From an uncultured Mycoplasmatota bacterium (lineage in GTDB: Bacteria; Bacillota_I; Bacilli_A; RF39; UBA660): a stretch of 64,000 bases of DNA. Under the pieces are notes generated by a model, which was not told the origin of the DNA, did no database searches, and was given only the letters and a program-made list of their open reading frames with translations. Positions 8,121-17,264 of the stretch are shown piece after piece; position 1 is the stretch's first letter, and every line of letters starts with the position of its first letter. The translations under genes and the position numbers were made by a program. The stretch is from positions 62,001 through 126,000 of the forward strand of contig URZY01000002.1 in NCBI GenBank assembly GCA_900552495.1, given 5' to 3'.

Positions 8121-10754
8121 ATGAAATATGTTTACCTATTCAAAGAAGGTAATGCCGACATGCGAAACCTTCTAGGTGGTAAAGGTGCTAACTTAGCTGA
8201 AATGACAAATATTGGTTTACCAGTACCACAAGGTTTCACAATTACAACCGAAGCATGTACTCAATATTATGAAGATGGTCGCGAAATAAACGATGAAATT
8301 CAAAGCCAAATTAATGAGTACGTTGAAAAAATGGAGGAAATAACTGGAAAGAAGTTTGGAGACAAAGAAAATCCATTATTAGTTTCAGTTAGATCTGGAG
8401 CAAGAGCATCTATGCCAGGTATGATGGATACCATTTTAAACTTAGGGTTAAATGAAGAAGTAGTTGAAACTCTAGCAGAGAAGTCAGGTAATCCAAGATG
8501 GGCATGGGATTGCTACAGAAGATTTATTCAAATGTATTCAGATGTTGTTATGGAAGTAGGTAAGAAATACTTTGAAGAACTAATCGATAAAATGAAAGAA
8601 AAAAAGGGTATTACTCTAGATGTTGAATTAGATGCTGATGACTTAAAAGAATTAGCTAATCAATTCAAGAAAGAGTATAAAGAGAAGATTGGTAGTGAAT
8701 TCCCAACTGATCCAAAAGAACAACTAATGGGTGCTATCAAAGCTGTATTCCGTTCATGGGATAATCCTCGTGCTAACGTATATAGAAGAGATAATGATAT
8801 TCCATACTCATGGGGAACTGCTGTAAATGTTCAATCAATGGCATTTGGTAATATGGGTGATGATTGTGGAACAGGAGTTGCCTTTACCCGTGATCCAGCA
8901 ACTGGTGAAAAAGGTTTATTTGGTGAGTTCTTGACAAACGCTCAAGGTGAAGACGTTGTTGCGGGTGTTCGTACACCAATGCATATTTCCGAAATGGAAG
9001 AAAAATTCCCAGAAGCATTTGCTGAATTCCAGAAAGTATGCCAAACTCTAGAAGAACATTATCGTGATATGCAAGATATGGAATTTACAGTAGAACACGG
9101 TAAATTATATATGCTTCAGACTCGAAGTGGTAAAAGAACTGCTCAAGCTGCTTTAAAAATAGCTTGCGATTTAGTTGATGAAGGAATGCGTACTGAACAA
9201 GAAGCTGTTTTAATGATTGATCCTCGTAATCTTGATACATTATTACATCCTCAATTTGATACTAAAAAATTAAAAGAGGCTACCCCAATTGGTAAAGGTT
9301 TAGGTGCATCTCCAGGTGCTGCTTGCGGTAAAGTAGTATTCACGGCTGAGGATGCTGAAAAACAAGGAATTGGTGGAAAAGGTGAAAAAATTATCCTAGT
9401 AAGACTTGAAACATCTCCAGAAGATATCTCTGGTATGAAGGCAGCTCAAGGTATTCTAACTGTTCGTGGTGGTATGACATCACACGCTGCTGTTGTTGCA
9501 CGTGGTATGGGTTCTTGCTGCGTATCAGGTTGTGGTGACATTCAAATGAATGAAGCTAAAAAGGAATTTAAATTAGCTGGTAAAACATTCCATGAGGGAG
9601 ATGTAATTTCTATCGATGGTTCAACAGGTAACATCTACGATGGTGAAATTCCTACAGTAGATGCAACAATAGTCGGAGAATTTGGTCGTGTTATGGAGTG
9701 GGCCGATAAATATAGAAAATTAGGTGTTAGAACAAATGCTGATAACCCAACAGACACTAAAAAGGCAATTGAATTAGGTGCTGAAGGTATTGGTCTATGT
9801 CGTACAGAACACATGTTCTTTGATGAAGAAAGAATTCCTGCAATTAGAAAAATGATTCTATCAGAAACAGTAGAAGCTAGAGAAAAAGCTTTAGAAGCCT
9901 TAATACCTTTCCAAAAAGGTGATTTTAAAGCAATGTATAAAGAGTTAAAAGGTCTACCAATGACAGTTCGTTATTTAGATCCTCCTCTACATGAATTCTT
10001 ACCAACAGAGGAAAAAGATATTAAGACATTAGCAAAAGATATGGGTGTGACAGTAGAACATTTAAAAGCAAAATGTGCAGAGTTACATGAATTTAACCCA
10101 ATGATGGGGCATAGAGGTTGCCGTCTAGCTGTTACATATCCAGAAATAGCAAAGATGCAAACTCGTGCTTTGATGGAAGCTGCTATAGAAGTAAAGGAAG
10201 AAGATGGCTACGATATTATTCCTGAAATTATGATTCCTCTAGTAGGTGAAGTTAAAGAATTAAAATTTGTTAAGGATGTTGTTGTAGAGACAGCTGAACA
10301 AGTTAAAAAAGAAAAGAAATCAGATATGGAATATCATATTGGTACAATGATTGAAATTCCAAGGGCTGCTCTTACGGCTGACGAAATTGCAAAAGAAGCA
10401 GAGTTCTTCTCATTTGGAACTAATGACTTAACACAAATGACATTTGGTTTTTCTAGAGATGATGCTGGAAAATTCTTAAGCTCATATTATGAAAATAAAA
10501 TATATGAACAAGATCCTTTCGCAAGAATTGATCAAACTGGAGTTGGACAACTTGTTGAATTAGCTGCCGAAAAAGGTAAAGCGACAAGACCAAACATCAA
10601 ATTAGGTATTTGTGGAGAACATGGTGGGGATCCATCAAGTGTTGAATTCTGTCATAATATAGGTCTAACTTATGTATCTTGTTCACCATTTAGAGTGCCT
10701 ATTGCTCGTTTAGCTGCTGCCCAAGCTGCTATTAAAGAAAAACAAGGTCAATAA
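8121..10754 (+). CDS. ppdK: Pyruvate, phosphate dikinase
   Basis: PPDK interconverts pyruvate, ATP and phosphate with PEP, AMP and pyrophosphate in the cytoplasm, usually as a PPi-linked step of glycolysis or gluconeogenesis in gut anaerobes. The 877 residues match the family length. The order is the N-terminal nucleotide-binding domain (SVRSGARASMPGMMDT), the phosphohistidine domain with GGMTSHAAVVAR (His455), and the PEP/pyruvate TIM barrel ending with the CGEHGGDP loop that carries the catalytic Cys. It has a strong AAGGAGGA site and its own terminator, so it is a single-gene unit. Confidence 0.98.
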   Translation: MKYVYLFKEGNADMRNLLGGKGANLAEMTNIGLPVPQGFTITTEACTQYYEDGREINDEIQSQINEYVEKMEEITGKKFGDKENPLLVSVRSGARASMPGMMDTILNLGLNEEVVETLAEKSGNPRWAWDCYRRFIQMYSDVVMEVGKKYFEELIDKMKEKKGITLDVELDADDLKELANQFKKEYKEKIGSEFPTDPKEQLMGAIKAVFRSWDNPRANVYRRDNDIPYSWGTAVNVQSMAFGNMGDDCGTGVAFTRDPATGEKGLFGEFLTNAQGEDVVAGVRTPMHISEMEEKFPEAFAEFQKVCQTLEEHYRDMQDMEFTVEHGKLYMLQTRSGKRTAQAALKIACDLVDEGMRTEQEAVLMIDPRNLDTLLHPQFDTKKLKEATPIGKGLGASPGAACGKVVFTAEDAEKQGIGGKGEKIILVRLETSPEDISGMKAAQGILTVRGGMTSHAAVVARGMGSCCVSGCGDIQMNEAKKEFKLAGKTFHEGDVISIDGSTGNIYDGEIPTVDATIVGEFGRVMEWADKYRKLGVRTNADNPTDTKKAIELGAEGIGLCRTEHMFFDEERIPAIRKMILSETVEAREKALEALIPFQKGDFKAMYKELKGLPMTVRYLDPPLHEFLPTEEKDIKTLAKDMGVTVEHLKAKCAELHEFNPMMGHRGCRLAVTYPEIAKMQTRALMEAAIEVKEEDGYDIIPEIMIPLVGEVKELKFVKDVVVETAEQVKKEKKSDMEYHIGTMIEIPRAALTADEIAKEAEFFSFGTNDLTQMTFGFSRDDAGKFLSSYYENKIYEQDPFARIDQTGVGQLVELAAEKGKATRPNIKLGICGEHGGDPSSVEFCHNIGLTYVSCSPFRVPIARLAAAQAAIKEKQGQ

Positions 10755-10773
10755 TTAGAAATTAAATAAATTA

Positions 10774-10805
10774 AAATTCCTAGATTTTTCTAGGAATTTC
10801 TTTTA
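10774..10805 (+). terminator. Terminator after ppdK
   Basis: AAATTCCTAGA (10774-10784) pairs with TCTAGGAATTT (10789-10799), followed by CTTTTAT. Confidence 0.8.
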
Positions 10806-11058
10806 TACAGATAAAATAATATTAAACTCAACTAGTAAAATCATAAAAATATAAATAACTGATCCTGTCTCTTGGTGACTGCTGGTCGAAAAAGCCATTA
10901 AACAATATGGTAATTAGTTTAAAAACTAAATCCTATTTAAGAGTAAAAATCACTTTTATAATTAAGAAAAATATGATATTATTTAAATAGAGAGTAGACA
11001 AAATAAAGACGATATGCTACAATAGGCGAATCGAAAAAAGTATATTGTAGGAGGTTTT
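10806..11058. other. Gene-free stretch before the Doc-type pair
   Basis: With the ppdK terminator this makes a gap of just over 300 bases. I find no reading frame with a ribosome binding site and no recognised riboswitch. A short GC-richer patch near 10862-10905 (CTGGTCGAAAAAGCC) stands out but has no clear fold. The end of the gap holds the promoter listed separately. Confidence 0.5.
10995..11023 (+). promoter_or_regulatory. SigA-type promoter for the 11059-12257 pair
   Basis: TAGACA (10995-11000), a 17-base spacer and TACAAT (11018-11023), followed by a short leader with AGGAGG before ATG 11059. Confidence 0.65.
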
Positions 11059-11742
11059 ATGGAAGCAAAAACAAAATTTGAAAAACTTAAAGACATTACA
11101 AAAACTGCATTAAGTGCTTATCAAAATTATGAATTAACAAACTACTTAAAAACTTTAACAAGTGAAGAGTTAGAATACTTAGAACACAGAATTGTTGCTA
11201 ATGACATTACTGGTCCTTGGATAGATATTTTTAATAGTCTTCACCAAGAAAAGGAATACAGAGTTTTAAGTGCTACTTTAAGTCTCGATACAAGTCGTTT
11301 TTTAACAGACAGTTATTCTGATTTGTTGAAGAATGTTTCAAAGAAAGACCTTTTTGACTCTTTGCTAGTGTATTCAGAACTAGGGGTAGACTATGATTAT
11401 TTATTAAAGTGGTTACCAGTATTTGTTTCAGTAAAAGATAGTAATACCCTTTATCATTTTCTCAAAAAACAAGGTTTAGATGATGATAAGATAATTGAAG
11501 TATTTGGGCATAATTTTAGTGAGTCTAAAGACCTTATTCAAAGAATTCACCAATTAGATTCCAGCCAACCGGTCAATCCAGACCCTAAGCCACAAGATTA
11601 TTTAAGCGATACAGAATACACGGGGTTCATTAAAAAAGCTGTTACGGCAATTGAAAGAAAAAAAGCTGGTACTGAAAGCTATGATTTATATATTAAACAT
11701 ATGATGTCTGAAGATAAAGAAATAATGAAGAGGTTAATGTAA
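11059..11742 (+). CDS. Unknown protein, partner of a Doc-type protein
   Basis: A 227-residue soluble, helical protein with no signal peptide or membrane segment and no motif I recognise. It has an AGGAGG site and its own promoter. Its stop shares a base with the start of the Doc/Fic gene (TAATG at 11739-11743), so expression is coupled. The position before a Doc-like gene is that of an antitoxin, but it is three times longer than Phd and lacks a visible AbrB- or Phd-like N-terminus. The central PVNPDPKPQ segment looks like a linker. Function unknown. Confidence 0.65.
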   Translation: MEAKTKFEKLKDITKTALSAYQNYELTNYLKTLTSEELEYLEHRIVANDITGPWIDIFNSLHQEKEYRVLSATLSLDTSRFLTDSYSDLLKNVSKKDLFDSLLVYSELGVDYDYLLKWLPVFVSVKDSNTLYHFLKKQGLDDDKIIEVFGHNFSESKDLIQRIHQLDSSQPVNPDPKPQDYLSDTEYTGFIKKAVTAIERKKAGTESYDLYIKHMMSEDKEIMKRLM

Positions 11743-12257
11743 TGAAAAGAGAAGGATACGAAGGTGAATTTTTATCTAGAGAAGATATCTTAAGAACTCA
11801 TGATATAATCCTAGAAAATAGCGAAGTGGCAGATGAGGCTGGTTTTATAGATGAAACTGGTGCCTTATTCGAATCCGCCCATAATGCAATTTTTGCAAGT
11901 TTCTTTGGCATAGATTTCTATCCAACAATAATCGAAAAGGCATCTAGATTGTGTTTTGGCATTATCAGCAACCATTGTTTTAGAAATGCTAATAAAAGAA
12001 CAGCCTATCAATGTCTAAGACAGACACTAGATTTAAATGGTTATAATTCGACATTTCCAACCGACGATATGTTTGATATATTAACAGAAATTGGTGATAA
12101 TAAAGCGGCTCAAACTTCAGATGAACGCGAAGAAAGTTATTTAAAACTAGTTAATTTTGTTAGGCGACACAACAGAGATAAACTAACTCCAAATGAAAAA
12201 CAGTCTCTAGATGAATATGATAGTCAAGCAACCAAGTCTAGTGGTAGTGCTAAATAA
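11742..12257 (+). CDS. Fic/Doc family protein
   Basis: A 171-residue protein with the Fic-fold motif HCFRNANKRTA (about residues 75-85), which fits the Doc pattern HxFx(N/D)ANKRT rather than the Fic pattern HPFxxGNGR. Doc proteins phosphorylate EF-Tu, while Fic proteins AMPylate targets. The N-terminal part (SREDILRTHDIIL, then the GLFESA-like DETGALFESAHNAIF) matches the substrate-flap region of Doc proteins. The last 40 residues are charged. It is coupled to the upstream gene. Toxin activity is an inference; a housekeeping role is also possible. Confidence 0.8.
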   Translation: MKREGYEGEFLSREDILRTHDIILENSEVADEAGFIDETGALFESAHNAIFASFFGIDFYPTIIEKASRLCFGIISNHCFRNANKRTAYQCLRQTLDLNGYNSTFPTDDMFDILTEIGDNKAAQTSDEREESYLKLVNFVRRHNRDKLTPNEKQSLDEYDSQATKSSGSAK

Positions 12258-12302
12258 AACAATTTAAGTTATCTTAAAATTTCATAATGACAGACAAAAA
12301 GA

Positions 12303-12331
12303 TATAATAGCAACTATTATACCTTTTTTTT
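12303..12331 (+). terminator. Terminator after the Doc-type gene
   Basis: TATAATAG (12303-12310) pairs with CTATTATA (12314-12321), followed by CC and eight Ts. It overlaps the 3' end of the convergent gene. Confidence 0.6.
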
Positions 12332-13210
12332 ATAAACTAATACAGCATCTTTAGATTTATCTTTTGTCACTAAATCATAATTAACATCATAAAAATCTCT
12401 TCTAATACAATCCTCCAACTTACTTGACAGATTAAATAAATAAGTAATAGCAATTCCGTCATCTGCCAAGGGCAGAGTTCTTAATAAATTTAGATATTTT
12501 TGCAGTGATGCAGTCCCGGTACCATCAAGCGAATAGCTTATTATATTTGAGAGATTTATTATATCATATTGTTCTGAATTATCTTTTGCGATTTCTATAA
12601 TGTTTCCTACTTTGTGAGTTAATTTAAGTTCTGCTATTCGTTTTTTTATCTGTTTATAAGTATTAGAGTCTAAAAAAAGATTTCTCTCTTTAATAGTCGT
12701 TAAGGAATAGGGTTCACTAGAAAATAACCATGAATTATAAATATCAAATCCTTCAAAAAAACAAAATAGCGAATTCCAAAAAATTAAAGATTTCTCCGGA
12801 TTCCACCCAGAAAAAGAATGCTGTTGCATTGCTTCAACTATATTATCAAAAGTATCGCTGTCAAAATCCTTATCATAAGTAGATAACTGATAAAAGAATT
12901 GTTCAAACTCATTTTTGGGGCGGGTTAATAAGGTACTAAGTTTTAAATCTGTAAAGTATCTCGGATAAACACTAATATCAAAAGCAGTAATATCTATTAT
13001 TCCTTTAGCTAGAGCATTTAAAATTTGATCTCCTGAACCTTCCACCGTTAGAATTTTCTTCTTGCCATCGTATAAATGTTCATATAGAGTAAAATCTTCA
13101 TTAGAAGTCTTATAAATAAAAGAGGTCTGATGAAAAGGTGTATCGGCAGTAATAACTTGTCGACCCCCAACTAATCTTTGTGCATTTTTAATAATTTCAT
13201 TTTCATCCAT
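12317..13210 (-). CDS. Possible SAM-dependent transferase (DUF3419/BtaA-like)
   Basis: A 297-residue soluble protein. The segment KILTVEGSGDQILNALAKG followed by ITAFDIS (about residues 52-80) resembles the glycine-rich nucleotide loop and following acidic strand of a SAM-binding fold. The later stretch EQYDIINLSNIISYSL resembles the motif IV region. Overall it is most like DUF3419 proteins, which include the BtaA 3-amino-3-carboxypropyl transferase of betaine lipid synthesis. That assignment is from memory of pattern only. Start ATG 13210 has AGGTGAT. It faces the Doc pair and is transcribed alone. Confidence 0.5.
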   Translation of the reverse strand: MDENEIIKNAQRLVGGRQVITADTPFHQTSFIYKTSNEDFTLYEHLYDGKKKILTVEGSGDQILNALAKGIIDITAFDISVYPRYFTDLKLSTLLTRPKNEFEQFFYQLSTYDKDFDSDTFDNIVEAMQQHSFSGWNPEKSLIFWNSLFCFFEGFDIYNSWLFSSEPYSLTTIKERNLFLDSNTYKQIKKRIAELKLTHKVGNIIEIAKDNSEQYDIINLSNIISYSLDGTGTASLQKYLNLLRTLPLADDGIAITYLFNLSSKLEDCIRRDFYDVNYDLVTKDKSKDAVLVYKKKV

Positions 13211-13309
13211 ACTATCACCTGTGAATAGTTATTATATCTAAAAAATGTAAAATGTAAATAAAAACTAGCTCTAGCCAAACTTCTTAAATAATAACTAAAG
13301 TATTAGATA

Positions 13310-13338
13310 TTGACAAAATAATAAAAATATGGGATAAT
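13310..13338 (+). promoter_or_regulatory. SigA-type promoter for the 13371 gene
   Basis: TTGACA (13310-13315), a 17-base spacer and GATAAT (13333-13338). The ribosome binding site AGAGGGATGAT follows before ATG 13371. Confidence 0.75.
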
Positions 13339-13370
13339 ATGCAAACACACGTAAGTAGAGGGATGATAAT

Positions 13371-14042
13371 ATGAATAGACTTACAAGAGAAGAAGAATTA
13401 GAATTAATAAAAATGTACCAACAGGTTGAAGAAGATTTTGCAGCTTTTCCTGAAATTCAAACTACAGAAGATTTCTTTCGTTGGCGAGAAAAATTAAAAA
13501 GAGAAAATGGTGAAGACGGTGACTTAAGAACGAAAATACTTGAAGAAAAAATCAGTGGAAACAAATCTTTAGAATTATTATATGCATGGTCAAAATTTAG
13601 TCGTATGGTTGATAAAAGTAAGGCTGGGCTTTATCTTACTAAGTCAGAAAATAATATGGAAGATGATCCACGTACTATTAAAGCCGCTGGTATGCTACAT
13701 AGAGAATTAGCTGAAAAAGGCAAATTAAATCCAGAACGATTATTTGGAATATATAGAATAAAAGATATCAATCTAGGTGTTAAATATCCAACTGGTCGAA
13801 GTTTTAATACGCCATATGAATATGAAAAAGCCTTAGTAAAAGAAGATGTACAACAAGCCTGGCCTGCTGTTTTATTTGTTGCTCTTATGAACGCATATGG
13901 GATTGAAGCAAACGATTTAATAACAGTTGGTAGAAAAGTAGAAAGTCAGGCCAATCAATATATCGCTGAACTAGCCGTTGAAAGTGCCGCAAAATCTCAA
14001 ACAAATCAAGCATCTTCTCCAAAGATTTTATTAAAAAAATAG
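13371..14042 (+). CDS. Unknown soluble protein
   Basis: A 223-residue charged protein with an acidic, helical N-terminus (LTREEELELIKMYQQVEEDF) and a slightly hydrophobic patch AWPAVLFVALMNAYGI near residue 165. The C-terminal 25 residues are low-complexity (Ser, Gln, Lys). There is no signal peptide or recognised domain. It has its own promoter and terminator. No function can be assigned. Confidence 0.65.
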   Translation: MNRLTREEELELIKMYQQVEEDFAAFPEIQTTEDFFRWREKLKRENGEDGDLRTKILEEKISGNKSLELLYAWSKFSRMVDKSKAGLYLTKSENNMEDDPRTIKAAGMLHRELAEKGKLNPERLFGIYRIKDINLGVKYPTGRSFNTPYEYEKALVKEDVQQAWPAVLFVALMNAYGIEANDLITVGRKVESQANQYIAELAVESAAKSQTNQASSPKILLKK

Positions 14043-14050
14043 ATTGAATT

Positions 14051-14106
14051 AAAAGAAACAGTATAATGATCTAAAATATTTATGTAAAACTGTTTTCTTT
14101 TTTTTT
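14051..14106 (+). terminator. Terminator after the 13371 gene
   Basis: AAAGAAACAGT (about 14052-14062) pairs with ACTGTTTTCTTT (14089-14100) with one bulge and a long loop, followed by a T-run. Confidence 0.65.
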
Positions 14107-14154
14107 GAAAAATTTTATAATAATTAAAGAAATATATAATCAGAGGTTTATCTT

Positions 14155-15810
14155 ATGAAAAGAATTAAAGAAATACTAAATACCAAGGAAAGAAAAATGT
14201 TAAAGATAGATTATTTAATAATTGGAATAATAATTATTCTATATACAATTCTTTCTTTTATAAATCTAGGTAGTATGACCAATCCCCAAACGTTTAAATA
14301 TCTTAGCAAGCAGGAAGCCTTAATTATAGAATTGAGAAATCAAGAGGCCGTTTTAAAGACAAAGTTTTATAATGGTGATGTAACTGGTCCAATTTCTATT
14401 TACTCTTCACAAAATCGTAAGCAGTATGACTATTTAACAACTATTTCAGAAGCGTCAGCTTTCTCCTGGGTTGAATTTAGTATTCCAACAACTGCCAAAT
14501 ACTTAAAAATAGTTGCAGAAGAAAAAACTTCTTTAGGTGAAATCTCTTTTTACAATAATTATCGTAAAAAGATAGAAATAAAATCTGTCACTAGTAACAA
14601 CAAACGGGTAAATACAGTAACAGATGAACCTCAAACTGTTCCAACTGAAATAAGTTATCTAAATTCTACTTACTTTGACGAAATATATTTTGCTAGAACA
14701 GCTTATGATTACAAAGTAGGGATAGAAGCTTATGAATGGGTTCATCCACCTCTTGGAAAAATGCTTCAAGCAATTCCGGTTCTCCTTTTTAACAATTTTT
14801 CTCCTTTTTTTTATCGTCTAATGGGTAATATTGCCGGCATAATTATGATTTATGTAATGTATTTATTTGGCAAACTTCTTTTTCAAACGAGGAAATGGTC
14901 CATAGTTGCTGCACTCCTAATGTTTCTTGATACATTCCATTTTACTCAAACAAGAATTGGTACTGTCGATAGTTTCTTAGTTTTGTTTATTATGCTAGCA
15001 TTATATTTCATGTATCGCTATGTGTTAATAGCTGATAACAAAAAAACTTTATTTTTATCAGGCTTGTTCTTTTCTTTATCAATAATGGTAAAGTGGACAG
15101 GTTTTTTAGCTGGTCTTGCCTTAGCAATAATTTATTTTTCTTCTCAAATTCAAAAAAGAAAGCCTCTAAAAGAAACTTTTCTTTATGGAACCTGCTTTTT
15201 TGTTATTATCCCACTGATTCTTTATTTTGGAATATATCTAATCTATCCAAACAATCAAGTAACATACACAAATAGCCCTAAAGCGGTTATTACTCAAACT
15301 AGTAAAATGTATGAATATCATTCTACTTTAGAAGCCGAGCATGCTTTTTCTTCTCCTTGGTACAGTTGGCCTATATCTTATAGACCTGTTTGGTATTATA
15401 CTAAAAATTATTCCAATATAACTAAAGGAACAATAATTGCTGTGGGAAATGTTGTTATTTGGTGGATGGGAATTTTGTCATTTTTTATTGGTATTTATTT
15501 ACTTATCAAAAAAAAGGATAAAAGTGTTTTCTTACTACTTACAACAATTCTTTCCTTGTGGCTACCATATATTTTCATAGGTCGCGTAATGTTCCTATAT
15601 CACTTTTTTCCAGTCTTACCATTTTTAATGCTTTTGATTATTGTTAGTCTTAAAAAATTTGAAGAAAAGACTTCTATAACTTATATAACGCCAGTATATC
15701 TTTTAGCAGTCTTAGCCTTTTTCTTAATTTATTATCCAGTAATTTCTGGTCTACCGATGTCTAAACATTATGTTGACACTTTAAAATTATTTAGCTCCTG
15801 GTATTTTTAA
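14155..15810 (+). CDS. PMT-family protein mannosyltransferase-like membrane glycosyltransferase
   Basis: A 551-residue polytopic membrane protein. One N-terminal membrane segment (about 20-40) is followed by a 150-residue external domain and then about eight to ten helices. The hallmark loop with HPPLGK follows YEWV (about residue 197), and RIGTVDSF lies after the next helices. Both are typical of PMT (GT39) enzymes that move mannose from a polyprenyl-phosphate donor to Ser/Thr of exported proteins. The donor and acceptor here are inferred. Large Ser/Thr-rich surface proteins are encoded 2-6 kb downstream and are plausible acceptors. Confidence 0.85.
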   Translation: MKRIKEILNTKERKMLKIDYLIIGIIIILYTILSFINLGSMTNPQTFKYLSKQEALIIELRNQEAVLKTKFYNGDVTGPISIYSSQNRKQYDYLTTISEASAFSWVEFSIPTTAKYLKIVAEEKTSLGEISFYNNYRKKIEIKSVTSNNKRVNTVTDEPQTVPTEISYLNSTYFDEIYFARTAYDYKVGIEAYEWVHPPLGKMLQAIPVLLFNNFSPFFYRLMGNIAGIIMIYVMYLFGKLLFQTRKWSIVAALLMFLDTFHFTQTRIGTVDSFLVLFIMLALYFMYRYVLIADNKKTLFLSGLFFSLSIMVKWTGFLAGLALAIIYFSSQIQKRKPLKETFLYGTCFFVIIPLILYFGIYLIYPNNQVTYTNSPKAVITQTSKMYEYHSTLEAEHAFSSPWYSWPISYRPVWYYTKNYSNITKGTIIAVGNVVIWWMGILSFFIGIYLLIKKKDKSVFLLLTTILSLWLPYIFIGRVMFLYHFFPVLPFLMLLIIVSLKKFEEKTSITYITPVYLLAVLAFFLIYYPVISGLPMSKHYVDTLKLFSSWYF

Positions 15811-15816
15811 AAAATA

Positions 15817-15849
15817 AAAGATAATGACTAGTATCTATTATCTTTTTTT
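15817..15849 (+). terminator. Terminator after the PMT-type gene
   Basis: AAAGATAAT (15817-15825) pairs with ATTATCTTT (15837-15845), followed by Ts. A TATAAT at 15852-15857 just after it may be the -10 box for the next gene. Confidence 0.75.
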
Positions 15850-15884
15850 GCTATAATATATTAAGAATAAGAGGGTGAATTTTT

Positions 15885-16808
15885 ATGAAGAAGAAAAATT
15901 ACGTTTGTATTGGACATTCAACATATGATATTACTTTACCAGTTACTGAATATCCAATTGAAAATCTTAAATATCGCTTAGATGGTCATATAGAATGTGG
16001 TGGTGGACCAGCTTCAAATGGCGCTTATCTTTTAGCAAAATGGGGAGCCAAGACAACGTTAATATCTGTTGTTGGTGATGATCACTATGGTAGATTAGTC
16101 TATGAGGATTTTAGAAAAATAGGTGCCAACACTAAATACATAGAAATTAGAAAGGGTCACCAAACATCTAGTAGTTATATTATTGCTAATATGAGTAATG
16201 GTTCAAGAACGATTTTAACATCAAAAAAGCCAGCAATTAGACATCTAGAGCAAGACGTTACCGTTGATGCTGATGTTGTCTTGTTAGATGGTGAGCATCC
16301 AGAGACAGCCTTAAAAGTTTTAGTTGATAATGACGATGATGAAACAATTAGTGTTTTAGATGCTGGACGTCTAAACAAAGATACAAAATTATTAGGAAAA
16401 CTTGTTACATATTTAATTTGTTCAAGAGATTTTGCCGAAGAATTTGCTGGAATCAAAATAAATTATAATGACATGAAAACAGTAATAAAATGTTATGATA
16501 AATTAAAAAAATATTTTGATACTAACGTTATTATCACTTTAGAATCTCACGGTAGTTTTACAGAGATTGACGGAAAATATAAGCAAATCCCAAGTGTTAA
16601 AGTAAAAGCAGTTGATTCAACTGGTGCTGGTGATATATTTCATGGAGCTTTTACGTATTTCATCGGTAATGGTTATTCTCTAGAGGATGCCATCCATTAT
16701 TCTTCAATAACAGCGGCCATATCCGTTACAAGAATTGGTTCAAGATTCTCAATCCCAACGCTTGAAGAAGTGCTAGATTATGGTAAAGAAGAAAATGATG
16801 TTATATAG
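15885..16808 (+). CDS. PfkB-family carbohydrate/nucleoside kinase
   Basis: A 307-residue kinase of the ribokinase fold. The N-terminal signature is GGGPASNGAYLLAKWGAKT (about residues 38-56). The C-terminal PfkB signature DSTGAGDIFHGAF (about 245-257) contains the catalytic Asp and the anion hole. The substrate (fructose, ribose, sugar phosphate or nucleoside) cannot be told from the sequence. A helical insertion near residue 195-210 (NDMKTVIKCYDKLKKYF) is ordinary for the family. It overlaps the next gene. Confidence 0.88.
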   Translation: MKKKNYVCIGHSTYDITLPVTEYPIENLKYRLDGHIECGGGPASNGAYLLAKWGAKTTLISVVGDDHYGRLVYEDFRKIGANTKYIEIRKGHQTSSSYIIANMSNGSRTILTSKKPAIRHLEQDVTVDADVVLLDGEHPETALKVLVDNDDDETISVLDAGRLNKDTKLLGKLVTYLICSRDFAEEFAGIKINYNDMKTVIKCYDKLKKYFDTNVIITLESHGSFTEIDGKYKQIPSVKVKAVDSTGAGDIFHGAFTYFIGNGYSLEDAIHYSSITAAISVTRIGSRFSIPTLEEVLDYGKEENDVI

Positions 16809-17049
16809 TAATACTCCTCAATTAGACTTGCATGGATGTGATCGGGATTATGCTAGAATACTTATTAACGAATTCCTTGAAGACAATTATAAAATTGGTA
16901 ATAAAACTATAATCATAGTTCACGGAATAGGAACGGGCATTATTCGTAAAACAACTCAAGAAACATTAAAAAGAAATAAATTAGTTGAAGACTATAAAAT
17001 TGATAATTTCAATGTTGGTTCAACAATAGTCACTCTAAAAAAGAAATAG
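16795..17049 (+). CDS. Stand-alone Smr-domain protein
   Basis: An 84-residue Smr domain with LDLHG near the start and HGIGTGIIR (HGxGxG-type) in the middle. Smr domains bind or nick nucleic acid and usually form the C-terminus of MutS2; here the domain is alone. Candidate starts are ATG 16780, 16795 and 16798, all inside the end of the kinase gene. 16795 follows AAAGAAGA closely, but the start is uncertain. A weak hairpin (GCACAT with ATGTGT) follows the stop. Confidence 0.8.
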   Translation: MMLYSNTPQLDLHGCDRDYARILINEFLEDNYKIGNKTIIIVHGIGTGIIRKTTQETLKRNKLVEDYKIDNFNVGSTIVTLKKK

Positions 17050-17118
17050 CACATAATTTGATGTGTTATTTTTATTATTAATAGAAAAAACGAAAATATA
17101 GTGTTATAATGAAAAAAG

Positions 17119-17203
17119 AGTTATTCATAAAATTGTCTAAAATATAATAGTAATATCATAGAATTATTCCACTTTTTTGTAGCAAACAGACTTATGAATA
17201 ACT
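17119..17203. repeat. 12-base inverted repeat upstream of the surface-protein promoter
   Basis: AGTTATTCATAA (17119-17130) is the exact reverse complement of TTATGAATAACT (17192-17203). The right arm touches the first base of the -35 box at 17203. The arms are about 60 bases apart. This could be a pair of operator half-sites or an upstream structured region. Confidence 0.7.
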
Positions 17204-17231
17204 TGACAAAATCGACCTTTAGTGTTAAAAT
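17203..17231 (+). promoter_or_regulatory. Strong SigA-type promoter for the surface-protein genes
   Basis: TTGACA (17203-17208), a 17-base spacer and TAAAAT (17226-17231). It precedes GGAAGGGGAG and ATG 17265. Confidence 0.85.
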
Positions 17232-17264
17232 ATAAGGCACTATGTGAGGAAGGGGAGTTCGAGC

